From positions 27,691 through 91,690 of the forward strand of contig NZ_VCJR02000007.1 of NCBI RefSeq assembly GCF_009712425.2: 64,000 bases of DNA, written 5' to 3'. This DNA is from Aquisalinus luteolus. GTDB lineage: Bacteria; Pseudomonadota; Alphaproteobacteria; Caulobacterales; Parvularculaceae. Below are positions 29,441 through 38,515 of the stretch, one piece after another. The translations under genes and the position numbers were made by a program. Below the pieces are notes generated by a model. That model had not been told where the DNA came from. It searched no databases and worked only from the letters and a program-made list of their open reading frames with translations. Position 1 is the stretch's first letter. Every line of letters begins with the position of its first letter.

Positions 29441-29631
29441 CCAAAGCTAACCGACCACACAGCGGCTGGCGAGTGGTACAAACAAGAAAAAATCAGGAAA
29501 AACAGAAGTTTATGTAGCACCTGCGACACGATCCAGATTTTTTGCAGTTTTTCCAAAAGGTGACTAGCGGATTTTGCAGCCTCACCAGTCTTTACCCTGA
29601 CAACGCATCCACAAAATCAAGCGAGAATATC

Positions 29632-31296
29632 ATGAGCTCGACTTTTTCCCGCCGTCGGCTGCTGTCACTTGGCGGGGCTGGAACTCTTCTCGGCACGATC
29701 GCCACAACCGGTACGGGACTGGCAAGCGCGTCGCCTGTTGCCGGCAGTTTCTTGCATGGCGTGGCATCGGGCGACCCGGGCCTGACCTCCGTTGTTCTGT
29801 GGAGCAGGGTCTCGCCGACGGCGTCGCGCCAGCCGGGCATGGTAAGGTGGACCGTTGCAAAAGATTCCAAGATGCAGGATGTCGTTTCCACGGGCCAGAT
29901 CGTGACAGGCCCCTACAGGGACTGGACGGCAAAGGCACTCATCGACGGCCTCCAGCCCGGCCAGACTTTTTATTACCAATTCAAGACGCTGGATAATGCC
30001 TCCCCGGTCGGCAGGACCAGGACACTGCCGGCAGGAGATGTCGACAAGGCACGGTTTGCCGTTGTGTCCTGCTCGAACTACTCGTCCGGCTTCTTTAACG
30101 TATACGACGCAATTGCCCGGCAGGACGACCTCGACGCGGTCCTTCACCTGGGCGACTACATATACGAGTATGGCGGCAAGGCCGGAGAGGACATCGGGCG
30201 CAAACACCTACCTGAGCACGAGATACTCACTCTTGAAGATTACCGCCAGCGCCATGCCCAGCATAAACAAGACCCTGCCAGCCAGGCGATGCACCGGAAA
30301 CACCCATTGATACCCATATGGGACGATCACGAGGTCGCCGATAACTCATGGAAGGGTGGCGCAAACAATCATCAGGCAAAAGAAGAAGGCAACTGGGATG
30401 AGCGCCGGGGTGCTGCCCTGCAGGCTTATTATGAATGGATGCCTGTTCGTGAGCCAGCGACACCGCCCGAGGCATTCTATCGATCCTTCTCGTACGGAAC
30501 ACTCCTGCACCTCAGCGCGCTGGAAACGCGCCTGATGGCGCGAGACGAGCAGATAAGCTATTCCGCCATGCGCGCGCTGCAGTCATCTGAGGAAGTCGCA
30601 GCATTCGAGCGTGATATTCTGTGGAAGGACGACCGCGAGATGCTCGGTGCTGAGCAAATGCGATTCCTTCGCCGGGAGTGGGACGCTTCGGCACTGACGG
30701 GCCACAGCTGGCGACTGATTGCCAATCAGGTGCTTATGGCCAATGTCACGACACCGGATCTGAATGATCGTTTCGACGCGCAGGAAATCGATCAGATGAC
30801 GGAAAAATGGTCCGGCGCACAATCTTTCGTTGATTTCTCGGCCTACCGTCTACCAATCGCCCCTGATTCCTGGAGCGGCTATCCGGCAGCCCGCGACCGG
30901 TTTTACCAACTGGCCCGTGAATTCGACAGCGGAGTCGTGGTCCTGACCGGAGATACGCATGCCTGGTGGGCGAACGACCTAATAGACGCAAATGGCAGCA
31001 ATGTCGGCGTGGAACTCGGCGTGCATTCCGTCACTGCCAGCGCCGCCTTCTCGCCGGGAAGCTATGGCGGAAAGGGGTCGGAATATGCCCAAAGCCTGAT
31101 CGCCGATAACCGGGGCGTGCGTTTCGTTTCGGGGGAAGGCCACGGCTATATCGACCTTACGGTGACCCCTGATACGGTGGAGGCTATTTTCAAAACAGTA
31201 TCTACTGTCAAATCACCGGAATATCAGGTCTCTGATTATGCCGAGTTCAAGGTACGCCAGAATGGCGGTGTGTCTTCATTCGTCGATGACATGTAA
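29632..31296 (+). CDS. phoD: PhoD-type alkaline phosphatase/phosphodiesterase
   Basis: 554 residues from ATG 29632, chosen because FSRRRLLSLGGAGTLL is a twin-arginine signal right after it; an in-frame start 90 bases upstream would bury the signal. A short N-terminal PhoD domain (HGVASGDP, VVLWSRVSP) precedes the metallophosphatase core with LHLGDYIYEYG, PIWDDHEVADN and VVLTGDTHAWW, which supply metal ligands for the Ca/Fe centre. It is exported folded by Tat and releases phosphate from mono- and diesters. No Pho box was recognised upstream. It stands alone between the sigma operon and the accessory region. Confidence 0.93.
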   Translation: MSSTFSRRRLLSLGGAGTLLGTIATTGTGLASASPVAGSFLHGVASGDPGLTSVVLWSRVSPTASRQPGMVRWTVAKDSKMQDVVSTGQIVTGPYRDWTAKALIDGLQPGQTFYYQFKTLDNASPVGRTRTLPAGDVDKARFAVVSCSNYSSGFFNVYDAIARQDDLDAVLHLGDYIYEYGGKAGEDIGRKHLPEHEILTLEDYRQRHAQHKQDPASQAMHRKHPLIPIWDDHEVADNSWKGGANNHQAKEEGNWDERRGAALQAYYEWMPVREPATPPEAFYRSFSYGTLLHLSALETRLMARDEQISYSAMRALQSSEEVAAFERDILWKDDREMLGAEQMRFLRREWDASALTGHSWRLIANQVLMANVTTPDLNDRFDAQEIDQMTEKWSGAQSFVDFSAYRLPIAPDSWSGYPAARDRFYQLAREFDSGVVVLTGDTHAWWANDLIDANGSNVGVELGVHSVTASAAFSPGSYGGKGSEYAQSLIADNRGVRFVSGEGHGYIDLTVTPDTVEAIFKTVSTVKSPEYQVSDYAEFKVRQNGGVSSFVDDM

Positions 31297-31774
31297 AAGG
31301 AATGGCGCACCGTTGAGGATGAAAAAGAGTACTGGGAGGTCACGCTGAGGACTTAGCTGCTGACCCTGCCGGTGGCAACGATATCATAGGGCTGAGCCTC
31401 GGGAGACCTGCCACGTTTTATCTCAGCGCGCCCAGGAAGAAGCCGTAAGCGTTCTTGCGCCAGGAATTGACCCCGAATGGCCGAGGCAGCGGTTACGCGG
31501 CTCGGTAAGCGAGCGCCAAAAGGCGCTTGCGCGTAGAGCCAGATACCGTAACGGGGGCACCCTACACATTACTGTCACATTAATCTCTTAGATTACACAA
31601 CCGAGGGTATATTCACGCCTATGTCGTGTATTCCAAAGCGGGGAATTTCATCGTTTCAAATCAGCTATGCCCAAGGCGTAAGGCCTTTGCTGCCGATCAA
31701 AGTTGTGAGCTTTCTCATTTCTCGGGGCATCGTAGGCGAGGTCCGTAAAGACGGTATTTCGAAGAGGGGAAGTC
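31297..31774. other. Intergenic region at the start of the accessory DNA
   Basis: 478 bases without a convincing gene. There is a hairpin around 31508-31533 (AGCGCC-AAAA-GGCGCT with flanking pairing), and composition shifts to AT-richer sequence from about 31,560. No tRNA-like cloverleaf, integrase site or complete transposon end was seen. Composition alone suggests that the boundary between core and acquired DNA may lie here. Confidence 0.45.
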
Positions 31775-34114
31775 ATGGAAACTGTTAAACCAAAGCGCCG
31801 GGGCATTTTGATCGCCCTCATCATCTTTCTGCTGATACTAATGGTTGTCGTGGCGTTCTTCATGACAAGGCCCGTGACAAGGGCGGCGGAAACTTGCGAA
31901 ACGGCTAAATCCCCGGGCGATAATTTTGATTGTGTGAGTGTGTATTTTGCTAGCGCCCGGGCGCTAACAGGGCAAACGCTTCATGACGATCTGGATGTCG
32001 ATGGTCTGCAAGGGCTACGGCAGTACGTTTCAGAAGAGAGCGAGGAAGAAGCGGTCTTGTTTTCCGATGGATTTGAGATCGGGTACACTGATGAATTGGT
32101 GATGGGCCGGGCCATAGTCTTCATGCCCCATTTGAACAAAAAGGACCAGGCCAAACGGCAGCAACCCAGCGAAGGCCGAACTGATCTTGACGCGATGATC
32201 CGTGCAAAGTTTCAGTACGAAAATGTTGTGATCCATAATGTGGATATCGCCCAAAGAGGGGACATAACTGTCAACACAAAGTATTTTGACGCGCTTTCAT
32301 CGGATCTAATAGAAAAAGCTGAACTTCTCGGTGCCACCGATCAAGAAGAAAAGAAAGCAGCCCTCCTATTTGTCCATGGATTTGATTCCGACTACAAACA
32401 GAATGTCCGGCAAACAGCACGGTTGGCTGCTGATCTAAACTTTGACAAGCGGGATGCTGTCGGCAATGAAGCACCGTATGCTTTGGGTCAGCCGATGCTC
32501 TATACATGGCCGACGCAAAGAATGGACTATTCCAAAATCGGGCCTGCCTTCTTGAAGGGCGCTGGCCTTCAAGTGGTTGGAGCGCAAGACAAAAGATTAG
32601 GCGCTGCAGAAACTACCTATTCAGTGACCAGCGAAATCTATGATGAATTTGGCGGCGAAGCCGGACCATATTGTGTCAATGAAGGATCGATTGAAGCTGT
32701 AATAGCAAGCTCGCTCGACATGCCAGTGGTTAGTGGCTTTAAAAAGAACGTGGCGATAGCGGCGGTCGCAGGCACCGTAGACGCTAGCCTAGCTGCCTGG
32801 GACGGTACGATAGATCGCTATCTTGTATCCACGTGTCGGGCGGCTATCGCGAAGCGAGGCCTTGAAACCTATCTGAAGCGCATTGTTGCTGGTACCGAAG
32901 TGGAGCGCATCAATATCATCGGATACTCGATGGGCGCTAAAGTAACTGCTTTGGCTCTGCCGGAGTTCACCGACTGGCTTACAACAGAGTATCCGGGCCG
33001 CGCGATTGAACTCAACGTCGTCTATTATGGTGCCGATATTGGCCTATCGTCGTATAAAAATGTAACAGGCACCATAGACAATACGCTTGCAGTAGGGGCG
33101 GGCGATGAGGGTGTAGAGAATCGCACGACATTGTATACAAATGAAGAAGACTTCATCCTGACACTTTCTTCTGTTTTAAACGGTGAAGCAAGGGCTGGTC
33201 GCCATGGCGGAGAAAGTTACAAAACACCGTTTTACTTTGAGAGCGCTAGTGGAGAGGTCAGATTCTCCCATGAAACAGTAGATGCATCACTGTTTTCTCA
33301 GCCGTTCCAAATTGGAAGAAACCACGCATTGTTTGTCAATTCGCCGGAAATGCTGGGTGACATCTCATGCTTTCTCGGCGGATTATCAGCTGGTGAACGA
33401 GAACTCGCTCAGCAAGGCAATGGGGAATGGTATGACTTCTCAGGTCGCAGATCAGTTTGTGGCGGCGCCGCTTGGGACGCTGGTGACCTTAACTGCGATA
33501 GTTTCTTCGAAATGACCCGCGCTGGCGTCACTTCTATCTTTAGCAAGAACGAGCAAATGCGCTATGAGGAGGCGAAGCGGGAGTGCGAAGCCCTGCAGGG
33601 TGATCCGGTGGCGTGGTGCGAGAAGAACGAAGGTACACTGCTTGGCTCATTGTGCCCGACCGAAGAAGAAAAACTCGTATGCGAAGCCGAGATTACGGTT
33701 ATTCCCGAACAGACTGTACGCGATACCTTCACATTCCAGCTTGGCTACTTACAAGAAGAAATGCCTAAAAGTGCGACCGCCAGAATCGACCGGTCGGTAG
33801 ATAGAGTGCAGGCTCGTCAGTCATCGGAGCATCCGGATTGGGGATTTGAAGCAAATCCCGTCGAACTCACATTATCGCCTCACCAGGTAGAGGGAAAAAC
33901 AGTTGGACTATCGGCTGAGCAAGCCAGTGCATTTAGGACCGTCCTCGAGTCCGGATTGCAGAGACCACTGACCGATGATGAATTGACACAGCTTAATGGA
34001 TTGGTCGTGGATGATCCCGAGAAGAAAATTCCGCGGGGAATGAGCGGTTCCTTCTCTCGATACATCGCAGAAAAACAGATTTCCGAACCACTATGCAGAA
34101 AAAACGCACTCTAG
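31775..34114 (+). CDS. Membrane-anchored DUF900-like alpha/beta hydrolase
   Basis: 779 residues. A single N-terminal membrane anchor (about residues 11-31) is preceded by VKPKRRG, so the bulk should be periplasmic. The hydrolase core runs about 195-540: LLFVHGFDSDY is the oxyanion strand, the nucleophile lies in IIGYSMGAK (near residue 390), the acid may be Asp in YYGADIGLSS and the base His in IGRNHALFV. This matches the DUF900 alpha/beta-hydrolase pattern. The C-terminal 240 residues are Cys-containing and unrecognised. Codon use is visibly more AT-rich than the upstream genes. It stands alone next to the restriction-modification operon, so a defence or cell-envelope role is possible, but nothing proves it. 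The ribosome-binding site GAGGGGAAG supports ATG 31775. Confidence 0.75.
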   Translation: METVKPKRRGILIALIIFLLILMVVVAFFMTRPVTRAAETCETAKSPGDNFDCVSVYFASARALTGQTLHDDLDVDGLQGLRQYVSEESEEEAVLFSDGFEIGYTDELVMGRAIVFMPHLNKKDQAKRQQPSEGRTDLDAMIRAKFQYENVVIHNVDIAQRGDITVNTKYFDALSSDLIEKAELLGATDQEEKKAALLFVHGFDSDYKQNVRQTARLAADLNFDKRDAVGNEAPYALGQPMLYTWPTQRMDYSKIGPAFLKGAGLQVVGAQDKRLGAAETTYSVTSEIYDEFGGEAGPYCVNEGSIEAVIASSLDMPVVSGFKKNVAIAAVAGTVDASLAAWDGTIDRYLVSTCRAAIAKRGLETYLKRIVAGTEVERINIIGYSMGAKVTALALPEFTDWLTTEYPGRAIELNVVYYGADIGLSSYKNVTGTIDNTLAVGAGDEGVENRTTLYTNEEDFILTLSSVLNGEARAGRHGGESYKTPFYFESASGEVRFSHETVDASLFSQPFQIGRNHALFVNSPEMLGDISCFLGGLSAGERELAQQGNGEWYDFSGRRSVCGGAAWDAGDLNCDSFFEMTRAGVTSIFSKNEQMRYEEAKRECEALQGDPVAWCEKNEGTLLGSLCPTEEEKLVCEAEITVIPEQTVRDTFTFQLGYLQEEMPKSATARIDRSVDRVQARQSSEHPDWGFEANPVELTLSPHQVEGKTVGLSAEQASAFRTVLESGLQRPLTDDELTQLNGLVVDDPEKKIPRGMSGSFSRYIAEKQISEPLCRKNAL

Positions 34115-34322
34115 GCTTTGCAACCCCTCGCAAGAGCTAGTTGCGGACTTATAGGGCTGGGTCACGCACGGACTGACCTGAGTTTTCTGGCTCACTCGTT
34201 GACATAGCGATTCTGTCATTCCTTATTTGAAAGATTTAATCGTCTGTGCTTGCTCACTTCCTTGGCACTCAAGGAAAATGTATCGACGTTCACTTCACAC
34301 CCCAAAATAAATGGGATAGCTT

Positions 34323-35771
34323 CTAGACTTCCTCAGCCACTTCCTGAAAATGCGTTAGAGCCTCTTGCAGATTTTCGACAATCTCTGCAGCCAGGATATC
34401 CGGGTCCGGCAAACTATCGACGTCTTCCAATTTGTCATCTTTTAGCCAGAAGATATCCAAGTTTGTTTTGTCGCGAGCTATAAGGTCATCATAGGAAAAC
34501 TCCCGGAATCGTTCTGACTCTTCCCGCTTCCCAATTTTGCCGGCCTTGTAAGCATCGATAAAGTCCTTGAGATCAGATGCGCCCAAAGGGTTCTTTTTCA
34601 ACGTGAAGTGCTTGTTTGTGCGCAGATCATATATCCACAAGGCTTTCGTCCAGGGTTCCCCATCTTCTCGTGGCTTGTGCTTGTCGAAAAACAGTACATT
34701 GGCTTTCACGCCAGGCTTATAGAATATGCCGGTTGGCAAACGTAGCAGCGTATGAAAATCAAAGTGCTGCAGGAGGCGTTTTCTTATCCCTTCGCCGGCA
34801 TTGCCAGCTTCGAAAAGCACATTGTCCGGCAACACAACCGCTGCCCGGCCGGTTGCCTTCATGATGGTCATAATGTGCTGCAGGAAATTCAGCTGCTTGT
34901 TCGAGGTGGTATATTTAAAATCGTCACGCTCGTAAGTTTCCTGCTCTGTCGTTACCTCACCCTCTTCGCCAATGATCTTGTAGCTCGACTTCTTGCCGAA
35001 GGGCGGGTTAGTCAGAATAATGTCATAGCTTCCGTAGGCCTCTGAAAGCGCGTCCCGCCGTACAATCGGGCTTTCACCATTTCCCAGTCCCCGCAAATAC
35101 AGGTTCATCGCCGCGAGGCGCACGACATCGGAGACAATGTCCGCGCCAGAGAAGGTGTCTTCCCGCAGCTTTTTGATAAGGCTTCGATCCCCTTGCGTCT
35201 TGTCTTTGAGAAAAGCGTAGGCCGACAAGATAAAGCCACCGGTGCCACAGGCCGGATCGTGAATCGTATCGCCGATCTTCGGGCGCACGCACTCGACAAT
35301 TGCATCGATCACAGGTCGCGGGGTGAAATACTGTCCCGCCCCGGATTTCACCTCGGACGCATTGCGCTCCAGAAGGCCCTCATAAATCTCGCCTTTGGTA
35401 TCAACGTCCAGGCCGATCCAGGTTTCTTTATTTATGAGCGAGACAACGCGCGTTAGTTTCGCCGGATCAGAAAGCTTGTTCTGGGCGCGCTGGAACAGCG
35501 TTCCCACTAGTCCGGACTTCTTCGACAGAGTTTCGAGAGCTTCGCGATACTTCTTTTCCAATGCTTCGCCGTCGAGTGCGGCCAGTACGTCCCAGCGATA
35601 TTCTGCTGGAATGATGGAAGGCTCATCAAGAAATTGATCCCGCTCCTGATCCATCTTCAAAAACAGGAGATAGGTGATCTGTTCCAGGTAATCGCCATAG
35701 GAAACGCCTTGATCGCGCAACACATGCGCGTAATTCCAGACCTTGGCGACAAGATCGTCATGTTTAGCCAT
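34323..35771 (-). CDS. hsdM: Type I restriction-modification methyltransferase HsdM
   Basis: 482 residues. An N-terminal HsdM helical domain precedes the adenine-N6 methyltransferase core, with SAM motif DPACGTGGF (172-180) and catalytic motif NPPFG (255-259). It also carries GQYFTPRPVIDAIVE, typical of type I M subunits. It pairs with HsdS to recognise and methylate DNA and, with HsdR, restricts unmodified DNA. It is the last gene of a five-gene minus-strand operon and begins 24 bases after the DUF262 gene; in most type I loci hsdM is next to hsdS, so the two genes inserted between them are unusual. All methyltransferase motifs seem intact. Confidence 0.95.
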   Translation of the reverse strand: MAKHDDLVAKVWNYAHVLRDQGVSYGDYLEQITYLLFLKMDQERDQFLDEPSIIPAEYRWDVLAALDGEALEKKYREALETLSKKSGLVGTLFQRAQNKLSDPAKLTRVVSLINKETWIGLDVDTKGEIYEGLLERNASEVKSGAGQYFTPRPVIDAIVECVRPKIGDTIHDPACGTGGFILSAYAFLKDKTQGDRSLIKKLREDTFSGADIVSDVVRLAAMNLYLRGLGNGESPIVRRDALSEAYGSYDIILTNPPFGKKSSYKIIGEEGEVTTEQETYERDDFKYTTSNKQLNFLQHIMTIMKATGRAAVVLPDNVLFEAGNAGEGIRKRLLQHFDFHTLLRLPTGIFYKPGVKANVLFFDKHKPREDGEPWTKALWIYDLRTNKHFTLKKNPLGASDLKDFIDAYKAGKIGKREESERFREFSYDDLIARDKTNLDIFWLKDDKLEDVDSLPDPDILAAEIVENLQEALTHFQEVAEEV

Positions 35772-35795
35772 AATAATCCTTCAGAGATCGAATAA

Positions 35796-37532
35796 CTAGC
35801 CGATCAATTTCCATTTCCTATAGACGTTGTAGGCATTTTCACCCAAATCCCATTCCTTGATAAATTGTTTGAGCAAAGACGCCTGACGCGCTTGGAGAGC
35901 TTCAGGGGTCCATTCGTCAACAGCCAACAACTGTGCCGTCAGAACGAATGGCGTAGTTTCATTCTCGGTAAAATACTTGGTCTTTTTGACTTCCAGTTCC
36001 CAGTTGCTGGCTGAGGAGTTTTTTCTCTTGCTGAGTAGCGCAAGGTTTGCAAGGCGGTGTAGCCATTTCTGGTGTACCTTTTCGTCCGGAAACCAGCTTT
36101 CCCATTCACTTTCAGTTTTGATCGTTTGCGGACAGACATGCTCTACAGAGATAATCGGGAGTTCATAAGTCGCTGTGCCGTCGGACAAAGCCTGGTCCAA
36201 GCGTAGTAGTAAGGGCTTTACCACCCTTGTCTTGGAATAGATGTCGCCATCCAGCGCTTCGAGAAAACGATTAACCTCCTCGTCTGAAAGCTCGGTGCCC
36301 CCTGTTCCCCGAGTCTTTCCCCGTTTTGGGTCAAGCTCCTCTAGAACATCCGTATAGCGATAAATCCTGGTATTGATGTCGGCACGAGTAACGAAGAGGT
36401 AGTAGGCCAACCGCTCCAGCTTGAAGAGGAAATCGGTTGCATAGTCCCCATCTACAGTCCCTTCTGAAAGCTGCTTGAACATTTCTATGAGAGGAGCCAG
36501 CCAGTCCTTGTTATCCAGCCGCTCCAAAGACCGAATAAGCCGCACCGACTTCGCGCCCAACCTCTCTTCAAGGTCCGATTTGTCGTCGACCAATAACAGC
36601 GCATCGGAATAGGGCTCCAGCACATCATCGATAAAAGTCAAAGGCTGTTCCCGGAACGGGGTAACATATTGCGGAAAACCTTCCTCCAGAGAGGTTCGCG
36701 GTTTTTCGCGTTGGTAAATCATCCTGATCTGGACAAAGAGGTCGACGAATTTGCTCCGCCCCAGGGCAAGTTCGATTTCCTCCCAACGTGACGCCAGCAT
36801 CTCTTCCTTCCTCGCTCCCGCATGCTCCAGTAGCCCGGCTTTGAGAATGTCTGCAGCAGAAAGGTCCAGACCGCGCGCATTCAGCACCGTGAAGATTCGC
36901 CGGGCTGCGCGATCTGTCGGCACCTCGACAACGACAAGAAAGCAATTTCTGAGAATAAATGAGATCAGCTGGTTGCGGTCATCTTCGTCCATTCCCTCCA
37001 ATTCCCGCCGAAAATAGGCCGCATTTTCCACGATCCTCACCTGGCTGTCATCGAGCCCACCGGTGGGCGGTAGGTCGTTTGTCGCACCGCGATTCTGGAT
37101 CGTCTTCTCGAAGAACGGTTGATCCTGCTTGCGCAGGAGCAGTCTCAATCTCTCATCTATTCCCTTGTCCGTGTCCGCAGCCTGCTTGATGTAGGACTCG
37201 CGCTTGTAGAGCTTCTCTTGGTCTGAAGTGAGGTCACGAAGAACGCTGAACAGGATGGTGAACGTCGTCAGACGCTGCTGCCCGTCAACGACCTTTGCAT
37301 CGGTACCGTTCGGGCTTTTCACGAGAACGATACTGCCGAGAAAATAGAGCCCGTCGGCACCGCCTTCCGGCTTCATCGCAGTAATCAAATCGTCCAGTAG
37401 TTCGCTTGCCTGCTCCACATCCCAGGCATAGGGGCGCTGATAGGGCGGGATGCTGAAGGCATAGGCATCGCTAAATACAGTTGCGAGCGTTTTCTCTCCC
37501 GCCTCGATTCGCGCCAGTGCCGGTTCTGTCAT
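35796..37532 (-). CDS. DUF262/DUF1524 (GmrSD-like) nuclease
   Basis: 578 residues. The DUF262 (ParB-like NTP-using) domain has IPPYQRPYAW (28-37) and the hallmark DGQQRLTT (83-90). The C-terminal DUF1524 HNH-type nuclease region (about 460-530) carries VEHVCPQT and the distal NLALLSKRKNSSASNW, the expected His and Asn positions. Such fused proteins include GmrSD, which cuts glucosylated phage DNA, and BrxU. It lies inside the type I operon between the TIR gene (18 bases) and hsdM (24 bases), so a second layer, aimed at modified DNA that escapes HsdR, is a reasonable inference. Its nuclease target is not known. Confidence 0.9.
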   Translation of the reverse strand: MTEPALARIEAGEKTLATVFSDAYAFSIPPYQRPYAWDVEQASELLDDLITAMKPEGGADGLYFLGSIVLVKSPNGTDAKVVDGQQRLTTFTILFSVLRDLTSDQEKLYKRESYIKQAADTDKGIDERLRLLLRKQDQPFFEKTIQNRGATNDLPPTGGLDDSQVRIVENAAYFRRELEGMDEDDRNQLISFILRNCFLVVVEVPTDRAARRIFTVLNARGLDLSAADILKAGLLEHAGARKEEMLASRWEEIELALGRSKFVDLFVQIRMIYQREKPRTSLEEGFPQYVTPFREQPLTFIDDVLEPYSDALLLVDDKSDLEERLGAKSVRLIRSLERLDNKDWLAPLIEMFKQLSEGTVDGDYATDFLFKLERLAYYLFVTRADINTRIYRYTDVLEELDPKRGKTRGTGGTELSDEEVNRFLEALDGDIYSKTRVVKPLLLRLDQALSDGTATYELPIISVEHVCPQTIKTESEWESWFPDEKVHQKWLHRLANLALLSKRKNSSASNWELEVKKTKYFTENETTPFVLTAQLLAVDEWTPEALQARQASLLKQFIKEWDLGENAYNVYRKWKLIG

Positions 37533-37550
37533 GTCATTTCCCCCCTAATA

Positions 37551-38513
37551 TTATCGCTGTGAGCCCTGCAGTCGCTGGATCAGCATTGACCAGTACAATT
37601 CCGCAGCGCCCTCCTGCGTTAGTTTCTTTTCCGAGTCGCCTCGCATGATGAAACTCATGCCCATCGGTTTCAGGAACAGGCTCTGATCATCATTCTCGAC
37701 GCTGAGTTCTTCGTTGCTCGTGTTATCGCGGGCATTGTCACCCTCGGCATAGGCTATGCCACCGCCGAACATGCCGCCCAGTCGAACCGTGCAGGATGAT
37801 ATCTTAGTGCCGGTGCGATAGATCGCGGCGGTGAACTTGTTGCTGTCCACCCGGCGAAACCGGCCCTCGATACCATCATTGCGTTTTTGCAGCTCTTCCA
37901 GCGATCCCTCGAAGAACTTCGCGAGAAACTCGAAAGTCTCTTCGCGAAAGGCGTCCCGATCAGCGTCGGAAAACTGTTTCTTCAGGCGGAGGTTGGAGGA
38001 TCGGGGCAGAACCGCAGCGGGAACCGGTTTCGGTTCAATCGCCCGATGCGGGCTGGCCGGTGCGCTCGCCTTGCCGATTTCCTCGATGGCACGGCGGATG
38101 GACTGCGTCACGTCGAGGAAGGCTTCGTCCTTGTCGGGCCAGCGCGTGATCGGTTGTGCATCTTTCGGGGTCAGGACATATCTGCCCAGATCGGTATGCG
38201 TCCAGTCACAGGGGCGCAGCACGACCGATATCACGCGGGCCGTTCCCTCGCGGTGCCGCTCCAGCGCATGGGCCTTCTCGATCTTGTAGCAATAGTCCGA
38301 GGCGAGGAAATCCGGGCTCAACAGCAACAGTACGATATCGGCGTCATCCAGTTCTCGGGAAACACTATCATCCAGATGATCGCCTGGCGTGAGGCGACGG
38401 TCGTGCCAGACATCGATCAGCCCCTGGCGTTTGAGCATGGCGAGATGAACTTCCAGTTCATCCCGCAAGGCCTCGTCCTTATGAGAATAGGAAATGAATA
38501 CGCGTGCGCTCAT
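37551..38513 (-). CDS. TIR-domain protein
   Basis: 320 residues. The N-terminal TIR domain (about 1-150) starts with RVFISYSHKDE; the catalytic glutamate is probably Glu79 in SDYCYKIEK, the position used by NAD-cleaving bacterial TIR domains. Residues about 170-320 form an unrecognised domain with a charged helical stretch and a Gly-rich segment, VRLGGMFGGGIAY. Bacterial TIR proteins often kill infected cells by depleting NAD or make a signal from it. No ThsA-type effector is adjacent, so this is not a recognisable Thoeris. It starts 2 bases after hsdS ends, so it is firmly part of the restriction operon; it may be a backup suicide effector or its sensor may be the C-terminal domain. Confidence 0.88.
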   Translation of the reverse strand: MSARVFISYSHKDEALRDELEVHLAMLKRQGLIDVWHDRRLTPGDHLDDSVSRELDDADIVLLLLSPDFLASDYCYKIEKAHALERHREGTARVISVVLRPCDWTHTDLGRYVLTPKDAQPITRWPDKDEAFLDVTQSIRRAIEEIGKASAPASPHRAIEPKPVPAAVLPRSSNLRLKKQFSDADRDAFREETFEFLAKFFEGSLEELQKRNDGIEGRFRRVDSNKFTAAIYRTGTKISSCTVRLGGMFGGGIAYAEGDNARDNTSNEELSVENDDQSLFLKPMGMSFIMRGDSEKKLTQEGAAELYWSMLIQRLQGSQR

Positions 38514-38515
38514 GT

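Noticed and set aside
31297..31774. tRNA or attachment site at the island start
   Set aside because: No cloverleaf or conserved T-loop sequence could be found by reading both strands.
37551..38513. TIR gene as part of a Thoeris system
   Set aside because: No ThsA-type SIR2 or SLOG effector is adjacent; the gene is embedded in a type I restriction operon.
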